Below the pieces are notes generated by a model. The model had not been told where the DNA came from and made no database searches. It saw only the letters and a program-made list of their open reading frames with translations. Positions 1 through 6,974 of a stretch of 13,449 nt of DNA are shown in pieces (the first letter of the stretch is position 1; every line of letters starts with the position of its first letter). The stretch covers positions 1 to 13,449 of the forward strand of contig CAJMRR010000041.1 of assembly GCA_905215835.1 (NCBI GenBank), written 5' to 3'. The position numbers and the translations under genes are program-made. This DNA is from an uncultured bacterium (lineage in GTDB: Bacteria; Actinomycetota; Coriobacteriia; Coriobacteriales; Coriobacteriaceae).

Positions 1-60
1 TTTACCGTCGTGTGCGACAACACGCCGGCGGCCACCTACGAGGTCCCCGACGCCGAGTAG
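1..60 (+). CDS. C-terminal end of an unidentified protein (5' part outside the window)
   Basis: Frame 1 is open from the first base and ends at a TAG at 58-60, giving 19 residues that finish in EVPDAE. A strong terminator follows 46 bases later, which supports this being a true gene end. Too little is visible to name a family. The start, length and function lie to the left of the window. Confidence 0.6.
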   Translation, partial: FTVVCDNTPAATYEVPDAE

Positions 61-106
61 GTTTTGGGCCATGCCTTAAAATCTACCAGCCGTCTCTAAA
101 CGCCAA

Positions 107-141
107 GGGCGGCGGATCCAATTGGGTCCGCCGCCCTTTTT
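107..141 (+). terminator. Rho-independent terminator of the leftmost gene
   Basis: A 10-bp perfect GC-rich stem (107-116 with 127-136) extends through a U-G wobble and two more G-C pairs to a 13-bp stem closed by an AATT loop. It is followed directly by TTTTT at 137-141. It terminates the rightward gene that ends at 60 and insulates the small gene that starts at 192. Confidence 0.92.
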
Positions 142-191
142 CGTGCGACAATCGATGATATTGAACGGATGCGATGCGAGGAGCTATGCAG

Positions 192-386
192 ATGAAAGAC
201 GAGATCAAGACAAGCGCGCCGGCGACCGATGCCGCACCCGCCGCACCCAAGCCTGTGCCTAAGCCGGCGCCCAAGCCGCGCGACCCCTACATCCGTGCCG
301 AGAACGAGGACGATGACGGCTACGATCCCTACAGCGATCGCCGCCCCGAGCGCGAGCCGCTGTTCGAAGCCGACCCCTGGCGCTGA
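192..386 (+). CDS. small Pro/Lys-rich, acidic hypothetical protein (64 aa)
   Basis: The start at 192 (MKDEIK) is preferred because AGGAG at 179-183 lies 8 bases upstream. In-frame ATGs at 174 and 186 fall before or too close to that site. The product is low-complexity: an Ala/Pro/Lys stretch with PKP-type repeats (about residues 14-29), then a very acidic and tyrosine-containing part (ENEDDDGYDPY), ending in EADPWR. There is no signal peptide, membrane segment or cysteine. The protein is probably disordered and cytosolic. It follows a terminator, so it should have its own promoter, and it converges on the gene at 504-2006. I do not recognise the family. Gene reality rests on the ribosome site, the position between terminators and the clean ending. 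Confidence 0.6.
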   Translation: MKDEIKTSAPATDAAPAAPKPVPKPAPKPRDPYIRAENEDDDGYDPYSDRRPEREPLFEADPWR

Positions 387-389
387 GTG

Positions 390-412
390 CCACCAAAAAG
401 GCCACCAAAAAG
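390..412. repeat. tandem 11-mer CCACCAAAAAG, two copies
   Basis: CCACCAAAAAG occurs at 390-400 and again at 402-412, separated by one G. Read on the minus strand this gives two U-tracts, each followed by GGTGG, immediately after the long hairpin at 412-476. It therefore looks like a doubled terminator tail for the leftward gene at 504-2006. Confidence 0.75.
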
Positions 413-476
413 TTGCGGTGGAATAGGGACTGTTTTGCGGTTTGACCAGCAAAAACAATCCCTATTTCACCGCAAC
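412..476 (-). terminator. long palindromic hairpin of the GTTGCGGTG repeat type, terminator for the leftward gene
   Basis: Left arm 412-438 and right arm 449-476 pair over about 27 positions, with one G-U wobble, one mismatch (C430 with A458) and one bulged base. A further small GGT/ACC pairing lies in the loop. On the minus strand the hairpin is followed by T-runs (407-411 and 395-399 read in reverse), so it can terminate the gene at 504-2006. No T-run follows on the plus strand. The arms share GTTGCGGTG-AATAG with the hairpin at 7416-7480, so this is also a member of a repeat family. Confidence 0.75.
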
Positions 477-503
477 TGCGTTGGGCGGCTGTCTTCGGGC
501 CGG

Positions 504-2006
504 CTAGTCCTGGGCTTTGATGCTCGGCAGGAGAATCTGGGCGAGGTAGTCGGTCTCGAGTTTGGTGGCGGCGTCGGCCTTGCCGTCTTTACCGACCAGG
601 TCGTTTTTGATCTGGCTGTATGTGTAGCGGTTGCCGGTCGTGAGCTCGACAAGCTCAATCGCCGCATCCATGGGGTAGGTCGACACGGGGTCTTGCGTCC
701 GTCCGTTGATGGTCTGGGGCACCACGTACGGATAGACGGGGCCGCTGGCGTAGACGGTGTAGCCGTTGCCGAGGTTTGCCGCACCCAAAACCGCGTCGCC
801 CTCATCGGGCGTAAAGCTCTCGCCCTCGCGCACCGCGACGAGCGTCACGAGCGGTGTGTTGGTGTCGCCGTCCAGATAAATGCACAGCGTGCTGCCGTTT
901 TGCCAAGTCGCGACTTTGCCGTACCACTCAACGGGAATATCGAGCTGATACAGGTCCGTTGCCTTATGTCGAGCATCGGCGTCGCGGGCCGCCTGTGCCT
1001 CGCGGGAGCTCACGGCGTTGACGGCGGCGTCACGGCGCGCGGTTGCCGCCTGCTGGAGCACCTTTGCGACCGCGGCGGAGTTCACCCCGCCTTCCTCGGC
1101 ATACTTGGCGGCGGCATCGATCTGGTCGTCAGTCACCGTGTCGGCCGAAGGCACCTTGAGCTTAAAGGTGGCCTGGGCACTCAAATCCTGCCCATCGCTC
1201 TTAATGGTGACCTGCGCCTTGGTGGTCGGCACGGTGTAAATGGTACCGTCGGCTGCGATGGGGGACCCAGCGATGGAGAGCGTATAGTCACCGGGCAGCA
1301 GCTTAATGCCGCGACCGTGTTCGTCAACGTAGAGCGTTTCGCTCACGGAAGAACCGTCGGAATCCTGGCCGCTCACCTGCACGGGAATCTTGGAACCAGT
1401 TGAGCAGTCGAGCCCTGCGGCATGCACGCCAATCTGCACCGACATCATCGTGTGTGCACTGGCGGCGACAGCGGCAGCCTGCTCTTGCTGATATCCGTTC
1501 CAGGCAGCATAGCCTGCGCCGCCGGCGACGAGCGCGACGGCCACAACGCCGGCAACCATCAGGTTGCGGCGCTTGGGCGGCATCTTACGATGACGAACCT
1601 CGGCTTCGCGTGCCGAAGGAACGGACGGTAGGGGAATATCGCCCATGGCGATGGTCTCGTCCACGGCAGGCGCGGAGCCCAGGCCGGGAAGCTCGCGGGT
1701 CAGCGAATCTTCGGCCGGCAAGCTGTCGAGCAAGATGGTTTCCTCGCTCGTGTCGGATTCGGGCTGGTCGTCGGCCTCGCATTCGGATTCCTCGTGCCCC
1801 GCCTCGTCCTCGGTGGGCGCGGCGCCATCGTCTTTTGCATCCTGATCATCGGGCTGCGCCTCGATTTCCGGCTCATCCCGCACATCAACGCTCGAATCGT
1901 CAAACGCAATCTCGGCCAGTGCGATCTGGTCTAGGCTCTCCAGGGCCTCGGCACACGCTTCTGCATCTTGGGCCGCATCCTCTTGGCCCATCGTCTCATC
2001 TTTCAT
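504..2006 (-). CDS. single-pass membrane protein with acidic cytoplasmic N-terminus (500 aa, function unknown)
   Basis: The start at 2006 has a G-rich GGGGGA ribosome site 4 bases upstream. ATG at 1991 is an in-frame alternative without a clear site. Residues 1-140 are strongly acidic and likely disordered. They contain two similar motifs, EETILLD (89-95) and DETIAMGD (116-123). A basic patch (KMPPKRR, 141-147) precedes one hydrophobic segment (about 149-168), predicting an N-in, C-out single-pass topology. The outer part has a beta-rich domain (about 185-285, with LLPGDYTLSIAGSPIAADG), an Ala-rich helical stretch (about 290-350) and a C-terminal domain (352-500) with several aromatic and Gly positions. 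There is no catalytic motif I recognise. The gene stands alone between two leftward terminators. The overlapping plus-strand frame is a GC shadow. A role at the cell envelope is inference only. Confidence 0.82.
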   Translation of the reverse strand: MKDETMGQEDAAQDAEACAEALESLDQIALAEIAFDDSSVDVRDEPEIEAQPDDQDAKDDGAAPTEDEAGHEESECEADDQPESDTSEETILLDSLPAEDSLTRELPGLGSAPAVDETIAMGDIPLPSVPSAREAEVRHRKMPPKRRNLMVAGVVAVALVAGGAGYAAWNGYQQEQAAAVAASAHTMMSVQIGVHAAGLDCSTGSKIPVQVSGQDSDGSSVSETLYVDEHGRGIKLLPGDYTLSIAGSPIAADGTIYTVPTTKAQVTIKSDGQDLSAQATFKLKVPSADTVTDDQIDAAAKYAEEGGVNSAAVAKVLQQAATARRDAAVNAVSSREAQAARDADARHKATDLYQLDIPVEWYGKVATWQNGSTLCIYLDGDTNTPLVTLVAVREGESFTPDEGDAVLGAANLGNGYTVYASGPVYPYVVPQTINGRTQDPVSTYPMDAAIELVELTTGNRYTYSQIKNDLVGKDGKADAATKLETDYLAQILLPSIKAQD

Positions 2007-2128
2007 ATATCCCCCAAGCTCAATATCGGCTCAACACTGTACCCAAAAATGGAGCCATATAAAGCGCGTATGAAATATAAGATTTGATTTAACCTGAGCG
2101 CATCGTTCGGCCGCATCCTCGCGGCAGC
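2007..2128 (-). promoter_or_regulatory. AT-rich upstream region of the 500-aa membrane protein gene; promoter expected here
   Basis: After the terminator at 2129-2168, the minus strand holds an AT-rich patch (about 2057-2095) containing TTATAT and TTTATA elements 50-85 bases before the start codon. I could not find a convincing -35/-10 pair with 16-18 bp spacing, so no exact promoter is called. No other gene is visible here. Confidence 0.3.
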
Positions 2129-2168
2129 AAAAGGCCCCCGGAACGCGAACGAATCACATTCCGGGGGC
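2129..2168 (-). terminator. Rho-independent terminator of the DUF5692-type gene
   Basis: GCCCCCGGAA at 2134-2143 pairs perfectly with TTCCGGGGGC at 2159-2168 around a 15-base loop. On the minus strand it is followed by C then TTTT (2132-2129). It lies 71 bases beyond the stop of the leftward gene at 2240-3247. Confidence 0.88.
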
Positions 2169-2239
2169 TCTGCAATGCGTTGAGTTGCGCGGAGCCGGCT
2201 ATGCTGCTTCGCGCTCAAGCGATGTCTGCGCCAGGCACG

Positions 2240-3247
2240 TTACTCGGCGTGCGCGTAATCAACCTTGGCGCGGCGAGCAGTAGCCTTCTCCCAATCGCTG
2301 GTGCCCTCAAAGACATCCTGCTTGTAGGGATTGCGGCCGAGCTTCTTGGCGCGGTAGGCGATGTAGATGATCGCGGCGACGTTGGCGACCAGTGCGGCGA
2401 TCGAGACCGCGGTAGCGGCGCCGGGGTCGAGCGTGGAGTGGGTCACAAAGATGGACTCCTCCTGGAAATACGGGAATACCTGGGCAAACATGCACCAAAT
2501 AGCCAGCGTAAAGGCGCGGTTCTGAATCCAGCCGCCCTTGTTCCAGATAAAGGCGGCGACGGTGGGTGCCAGCAGCAGCGCAAAGCCGCAGAACCAGGAG
2601 TGGGTGGGCAGGCAGTTGTAGGTGTAGCAGAAGTTCCAGATATCGTAGGCGATGATGTAGACCCAGGTCATGTCGGGCCACAGCATATCGGTCTTGTCCT
2701 CGGAGGCGTAGACGCTCCACCAACCGGTCATGCAGAAGATGTTGATGAGACCGGCGATGCCGTTGAACACGTTGTTCCAGCCGGCCAGCTGCGTAGCACC
2801 TTCGGAGGTGACCCAGGTGGACTGGCCCAGGACAAAGAAGTGATAGGCGCTCTCGAAGTCGGACACGACGGCGATCATGATGTTGATGGCGACGATCACA
2901 AACGGCCATGCGCGGAACCAATGCGCCTTGCCGATTTTGCCCCACTGGTACTTAATGGCAATGAAGCCCCAGCAACCGGCCAGTGCCGCGTACACCTTGG
3001 CGTAGTGGAACCAGCTGTTCTGGTACACGTGGGTGGGGTTGGTGAGCGCCCACTCGGCGCCCTGCGAGACGCCGATGGCGATGGCGACGCAGTAGATGGT
3101 CATGGCCAGCGGAGCCACGCCAAAGATGATTGCCGCGCCCAGCTTGGTGCGGCGGCCGACCTCGTTGAGCACGATGAGGCCAATAAAGACCATGGCCCAG
3201 CCGGCCCAGTGGATAAGGGTATCGCTACCCCAAACATCGAACAGCAT
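2240..3247 (-). CDS. polytopic membrane protein, DUF5692-type (335 aa)
   Basis: The start at 3247 has AGGAGA 7 bases upstream. The protein is very hydrophobic and Trp-rich, with about eight to nine predicted membrane segments, for example near residues 10-30, 37-58, 84-98, 112-128, 155-178, 217-235, 240-260 and 275-298. The C-terminal tail is polar and charged (RAKKLGRNPYKQ onward). Conserved-looking polar or aromatic residues sit between the segments, such as SAYHFFVLGQSTW and YNCLPTHSWFCG. I match it to the uncharacterised family DUF5692 from memory of its length and character, so the family number is tentative. It lies 63 bases downstream of the TetR gene on the same strand, so the pair is probably an operon and TetR-controlled. 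A transporter or membrane-embedded redox role is possible but unproven. Confidence 0.85.
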   Translation of the reverse strand: MLFDVWGSDTLIHWAGWAMVFIGLIVLNEVGRRTKLGAAIIFGVAPLAMTIYCVAIAIGVSQGAEWALTNPTHVYQNSWFHYAKVYAALAGCWGFIAIKYQWGKIGKAHWFRAWPFVIVAINIMIAVVSDFESAYHFFVLGQSTWVTSEGATQLAGWNNVFNGIAGLINIFCMTGWWSVYASEDKTDMLWPDMTWVYIIAYDIWNFCYTYNCLPTHSWFCGFALLLAPTVAAFIWNKGGWIQNRAFTLAIWCMFAQVFPYFQEESIFVTHSTLDPGAATAVSIAALVANVAAIIYIAYRAKKLGRNPYKQDVFEGTSDWEKATARRAKVDYAHAE

Positions 3248-3265
3248 GCTGCTCTCCTTTCACAC

Positions 3266-3305
3266 GCCCGCGGCCCCTCTTCCGATCGCGGGCAGTTTGG
3301 CCAAA
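3266..3305. other. intercistronic hairpin and 10-bp palindrome between the TetR and membrane protein genes
   Basis: GCCCGCG (3266-3272) can pair with CGCGGGC (3287-3293) around a 14-base loop. The perfect palindrome TTTGGCCAAA sits at 3296-3305, just after the TetR stop. There is no T-run, so this is unlikely to be a full terminator. It could modulate expression of the downstream gene. Low certainty. Confidence 0.35.
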
Positions 3306-3310
3306 TGTCG

Positions 3311-3973
3311 TCAGTTCTGGGGCTTGCGCTCCGGATACTTGGCGGTATAGCCCTCGATGTGGAGTGTCGAGGCGATGATTTCCTTGACCGTCTCGTCGGG
3401 CACATCGGGGTGCGTGCGGATATACATCAACAACCCCATGATGAGGGTGTAGAACGTCTCGTAGACATGGTCGATGCGTAGCTCATGATGGGCGACAAAA
3501 TCCACCACGGTGGTGTCGCAGATATACTGCGCCACGCGCTGGACCACGTTGTGCAAAAAGCCGCCGTAGAGCGCGCCGCTGCTTGAGGTGAGCGTACTCG
3601 GCAGCTCGTGGCCGCTGGCGACCAGGCGCTTAAAGAGCGGGGCGACGGTGTCGAGTGCGCCCTCGATATCACCGACGATGCGGCTGGCATTCCACTGCTC
3701 GAGTTCGGAGATAAAGCCGTCGATCGCCTCGTCCATAACAGCGGTGACGGCGGCGTCCATATCGGCAAAGTAGTGGTAGAACAATGAACGCGTGCAGCCG
3801 GCTCGCTTGGTCACGGCCGATACCGATAGGTGGGACACGCCCAGCTCGGAGCTTACGGTACGTACGGCATCGAGGATCTCGCGACGGCGTTCGTCGCCCG
3901 TCAGGCGCTTTGCCGCGCTATCGGATGCGGGAACGGCATCGACCACAGAGGTATCTGCTGTGTTGTTGCCCAT
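3311..3973 (-). CDS. TetR/AcrR-family transcriptional regulator (220 aa)
   Basis: The start at 3973 (MGNNTAD) is chosen because AAAGGCGG lies about 7 bases upstream. The longer start at 3991 has its AGAGG directly touching the ATG. After about 25 non-conserved residues there is a classic TetR N-terminal DNA-binding domain: RRREILDAV (helix 1), then LSVSAVTKRAGCTRSLFYHYFADMD (about 49-73), which contains the helix-turn-helix and the usual LFYHYF end of the recognition helix. The C-terminal 140 residues form the variable helical ligand/dimer domain, so the ligand cannot be predicted. It is divergent from the oxidoreductase gene at 4164 and upstream of the DUF5692-type gene. Two matching palindromes in the divergent region are its likely operators, so it probably represses both directions including itself. 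Confidence 0.93.
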   Translation of the reverse strand: MGNNTADTSVVDAVPASDSAAKRLTGDERRREILDAVRTVSSELGVSHLSVSAVTKRAGCTRSLFYHYFADMDAAVTAVMDEAIDGFISELEQWNASRIVGDIEGALDTVAPLFKRLVASGHELPSTLTSSSGALYGGFLHNVVQRVAQYICDTTVVDFVAHHELRIDHVYETFYTLIMGLLMYIRTHPDVPDETVKEIIASTLHIEGYTAKYPERKPQN

Positions 3974-4032
3974 GTTTTTGCCGCCTTTCATCCTCTTTTG
4001 CCTGACCGTTCGCCTAACAGTCTTGAATATTG

Positions 4033-4047
4033 TTGACGGTTCGTCAA
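4033..4047. promoter_or_regulatory. candidate TetR operator 1
   Basis: TTGACGGTTCGTCAA is a perfect 6-bp inverted repeat around a 3-base centre, in the divergent region between the TetR gene and the oxidoreductase gene. It has the same design and length as the second site at 4056-4070, with centres 23 bp apart. It may lie between a poor -35 (TTGAAT, 4023-4028) and -10 (TACTAT, 4048-4053), though that spacing of 19 is not ideal. Confidence 0.65.
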
Positions 4048-4055
4048 TACTATTT

Positions 4056-4070
4056 TTGACACAATGTCAA
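4056..4070. promoter_or_regulatory. candidate TetR operator 2
   Basis: TTGACACAATGTCAA is a perfect 6-bp inverted repeat around a 3-base centre. It shares TTGAC-N5-GTCAA with operator 1. TTGACA here also resembles a -35 box on both strands, so regulator binding could block promoters in either direction. Confidence 0.65.
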
Positions 4071-4163
4071 CTAATGGCGGGTGAACGGCATGGGGCATGC
4101 CCGGCCTGCAAAAAAAGAGGGGCGCCGCGGTCTCGCCGGGCCGTGGCAAGAGAAGGGACAACC

Positions 4164-6941
4164 ATGATTCTCAACGGACCGGGGATTAGCTATACCGAGC
4201 CCGATATCGGCGCGGAGTTCGTGCCGCCGATACCGGAGCATCCGCGCGAGGCCATCGTCAAACTGTGCGAGCACTGCACCAACCGTCTGTTGCACCGCGA
4301 CGAGCTGCTGGGCTACGAGTACTGGTCGTTTGCCGAGGCCGCAACCGACGAGCAGGCCGAAGTGCTCTGCAAGATGAAGATGCGCCGTCCCTATACGCTG
4401 CCCGAGATGGTCAAGCTCACCGGCATGCCCGAGGCCCAGATCGAGAAGATGCTCGACGACATGAGCTACACGGGTCTGCTCGAGTACAACTGGGAAAACC
4501 CCGAGCGCGCCAAGCAGTGGGTGCTGCCCATGCTGGTGCCGGGTTCCGCCGAGTTCCTCAACATGCGCGTGAGCCAGCTCGAGGAGCACCCGGTCTATGC
4601 CAAGTTCTTTGAGCAGGCGTCCAAGGGACCGCTGTCCAAGGCCACGCCGATGGTGCCGCCCGGTGGCGCCGGCATCGGTATGCATGTCATTCCGGTCGAG
4701 AAGGCCATCGATGCCGCGAGCACCTCGGTGCCTATTGAGCATATCGAGCACTGGCTCGACAAATACGAGGGCAAGTATGCCGCCAGCACCTGCAGCTGCC
4801 GCGCGAGCCGTCGCGTGATGGGCGAGGGCTGCGCCGATGACCCCGCCGACTGGTGCATTGCCGTGGGCGATATGGCCGACTATGTGGTTGAGACCGACCG
4901 CGGTCATTATGTGACGCGCGAGGAGGTCTACGACATCTTGCGCCAGGCCGAGGACAACGGCTTTGTGCACCAGATCACCAATATCGACGGCGAGAACAAG
5001 ATCTTCGCCATCTGCAACTGCAACGTCAACGTGTGCTATGCCCTGCGCACCTCGCAGCTGTTCAACACGCCCAACCTGTCGCGCTCGGCCTATGTTGCCA
5101 AGGTCGAGAAGGACAAGTGCGTGGCCTGCGGTCGCTGCGTTGAGGTGTGCCCGGCCGGTGCCGCCAAGCTGGGCCAAAAGCTCTGCAGCAAAAAGGCTGG
5201 CGGACAGGTGCCCGAGTATCCGCGCCAGGAGCTGCCCGACGCCACCAAATGGGATCACACCAAGTGGTCGCCCAACTACCGCAACGACAACCGCATCGAG
5301 ACACACGAGTCCGGCACCGCGCCTTGCAAGACGGCTTGCCCTGCTCACGTTGCCGTTCAGGGCTACTTAAAGCTTGCGGCGCAGGGCCGCTATGACGAGG
5401 CGCTGGCGCTCATCAAGCGCGAGAACCCGCTGCCCGCTATCTGCGGCCGTGTGTGCAATCGCCGCTGCGAGGATGCCTGCACCCGCGGTCGCGTGGACGA
5501 GGCCGTGGCCATCGACGAGGTCAAGAAGTTTATCGCCCAGCGCGATCTGGACGCCGCGACCCGCTACGTCCCGCCCGTGGTGACGCCGACGCGCGCAGGC
5601 GGCTTCGACCAAAAGATTGCCATCATCGGTGCCGGCCCGGCCGGTCTGTCCTGCGCCTTCTATCTGGCCGAGAAGGGCTACAAGCCCATCGTATTCGAGA
5701 AAAACGAGCGCCCGGGCGGCATGCTCACCTACGGCATTCCCAGCTTTAAGCTGCAGAAGGATGTTATCGAGGCCGAGGTCGAGGTCATTCGCCTGATGGG
5801 TGCCGAGTTCCGCTATGGCGTGGAAGTCGGTCGCGACGTGACACTCGACGAGCTGCGCGCGCAGGGCTTTAAGGCCTTCTACGTGGCCATTGGCTGCCAG
5901 GGCGGCCGCCTTGCCGGTATTCCGGGCGAGGATGCCGAGGACGTGACCGTGGCCGTCGACTTCCTTCGCGAGGTCAACAGCGGCAAGATCGACGCGCTGC
6001 CTGGCCGCACCATCGTGGTGGGCGGCGGCAACGTGGCCATCGACGTTGCCCGCAACGCTTGCCGTCTGGGTTCCGAGCACGTTGAGATGTTCTGCCTGGA
6101 GAGCGAGGCCCAGATGCCCGCCAGCGAGGAGGAGCGTCGCGAGGCCGTTGAGGACGGCGCTCACATCAGCTGCGGCTGGGGCCCCAAGGAGGTTTACCTG
6201 GACGAGGCCGGTCGCGTATGTGGCATCACCTTTAAGCGCTGCACGCGCGTCTTTGACGACGAGGGCCGTTTTGCGCCCGAGTACGATGAGAACGATCTGC
6301 GTCGCGTCGATGCCGACCGCGTGGTCATGTCGATTGGCCAGTCCATTGTGTGGGGCGACCTGCTGGCTGGCTCCAAAGTGGAGCTTGGTCGTGGCCAGGG
6401 TGCCCTTGCCGATCCCCAGACCTACCAGACCGCCGAGCCCGATATCTTTGTGGGCGGCGACGTCTATACCGGTCCGAGCTTTGCCATCGATGCCATCGCC
6501 GCCGGTCACGAGGCCGCCGTGTCCATCCATCGCTTTGTGCAGCCGGGATCCACGCTCACCATCGGCCGCAACCAGCGCCGCTACACCGCGCTCGACCGCG
6601 ACGATGTCGTGATTGAGAGCTACGACAACGCGAGCCGCGAGGTTGCCCACGTGGACCGCGAGCGCGAGAAGGCTGCGCCGTTTAGCGAGTATGTCGAGAC
6701 CTTTACCGAAGAGCAGGTGCGCGCCGAGACCGCCCGCTGCCTGGGCTGCGGCGCATCGATCGTCGACCCTAACAAATGCATCGGCTGCGGCCTGTGCACC
6801 ACCAAGTGCGCGTTTGACGCCATCCATCTGGACCGCGATCGCCCCGAGTGCTCAACGATGGTCAAATACGAGCAAAAGCTCCCAAGCCTCGGCAAGTATG
6901 CGCTCAAGCGCGCTATAAAAATTAAATTTGGTAGGAAATAA
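4164..6941 (+). CDS. multi-Fe-S, FAD/NAD(P)-binding oxidoreductase with GltD/NfnB-like core (925 aa)
   Basis: The start at 4164 has AAGGGA ending 5 bases upstream. The open frame runs on to the left but has no ribosome site there and overlaps the TetR gene. N-terminal region (1-310): C35-x2-C38, a winged-helix-like stretch (about 77-110), then a CSCR element (C210, C212, C223, C231) and a CNCNVNVC element (C284, C286, C291). This arrangement is seen in clostridial-type 4Fe-4S proteins. A ferredoxin motif follows (C319, C322, C325, C329-P). The GltD-type core begins with C388, C392, C427, C431, C435 and C439. It has an FAD site GAGPAG (489-494), a second nucleotide site GGGNVAIDVAR (620-630) and the closing GGDVYTGPSFAIDAIAAG (764-781). 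The C-terminus adds C859, C862 and another 4Fe-4S motif (C872, C875, C878, C882). It probably moves electrons between NAD(P)H and a low-potential carrier or substrate. The substrate is unknown. It is 33 bases upstream of hypA and divergent from a TetR gene. Confidence 0.92.
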   Translation: MILNGPGISYTEPDIGAEFVPPIPEHPREAIVKLCEHCTNRLLHRDELLGYEYWSFAEAATDEQAEVLCKMKMRRPYTLPEMVKLTGMPEAQIEKMLDDMSYTGLLEYNWENPERAKQWVLPMLVPGSAEFLNMRVSQLEEHPVYAKFFEQASKGPLSKATPMVPPGGAGIGMHVIPVEKAIDAASTSVPIEHIEHWLDKYEGKYAASTCSCRASRRVMGEGCADDPADWCIAVGDMADYVVETDRGHYVTREEVYDILRQAEDNGFVHQITNIDGENKIFAICNCNVNVCYALRTSQLFNTPNLSRSAYVAKVEKDKCVACGRCVEVCPAGAAKLGQKLCSKKAGGQVPEYPRQELPDATKWDHTKWSPNYRNDNRIETHESGTAPCKTACPAHVAVQGYLKLAAQGRYDEALALIKRENPLPAICGRVCNRRCEDACTRGRVDEAVAIDEVKKFIAQRDLDAATRYVPPVVTPTRAGGFDQKIAIIGAGPAGLSCAFYLAEKGYKPIVFEKNERPGGMLTYGIPSFKLQKDVIEAEVEVIRLMGAEFRYGVEVGRDVTLDELRAQGFKAFYVAIGCQGGRLAGIPGEDAEDVTVAVDFLREVNSGKIDALPGRTIVVGGGNVAIDVARNACRLGSEHVEMFCLESEAQMPASEEERREAVEDGAHISCGWGPKEVYLDEAGRVCGITFKRCTRVFDDEGRFAPEYDENDLRRVDADRVVMSIGQSIVWGDLLAGSKVELGRGQGALADPQTYQTAEPDIFVGGDVYTGPSFAIDAIAAGHEAAVSIHRFVQPGSTLTIGRNQRRYTALDRDDVVIESYDNASREVAHVDREREKAAPFSEYVETFTEEQVRAETARCLGCGASIVDPNKCIGCGLCTTKCAFDAIHLDRDRPECSTMVKYEQKLPSLGKYALKRAIKIKFGRK

Positions 6942-6974
6942 GTAGCCATAACGGGAACGGCGAAAGGACTAATA

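Noticed and set aside
387..1403. Plus-strand open frame (338 codons) across the 500-aa membrane protein gene
   Set aside because: It begins at the small gene's stop and runs through the palindromic hairpin. The minus frame has proper domain layout and a membrane segment.
2180..3481. Plus-strand open frame (433 codons) across the DUF5692-type gene
   Set aside because: The minus strand encodes a coherent polytopic membrane protein with a good ribosome site. The plus frame also runs into the TetR gene.
4056..4084. Plus-strand promoter using TTGACA at 4056-4061 as -35
   Set aside because: The sequence 16-18 bases downstream is GC-rich (GGGTGA) and does not resemble a -10 box.
4093..4102. 10-bp palindrome GGGCATGCCC in the oxidoreductase leader
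   Set aside because: Short and GC-rich, with no matching copy elsewhere. It can arise by chance and has no clear role.
3792..4163. N-terminal extension of the oxidoreductase frame by up to 124 codons, including ATG at 4074
   Set aside because: It would overlap the TetR gene and the operator palindromes. No ribosome site precedes 4074 or 3792, while 4164 has a good one.
4071..5348. Minus-strand open frame (425 codons) inside the oxidoreductase N-terminal region
   Set aside because: Antisense shadow with Leu/Ala/His-rich composition and no recognisable domain. The plus-strand protein has conserved cysteine motifs.
5367..6827. Minus-strand open frame (486 codons) inside the oxidoreductase gene
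   Set aside because: Antisense shadow of the FAD/NAD(P) core, with no motif and no ribosome site of its own.
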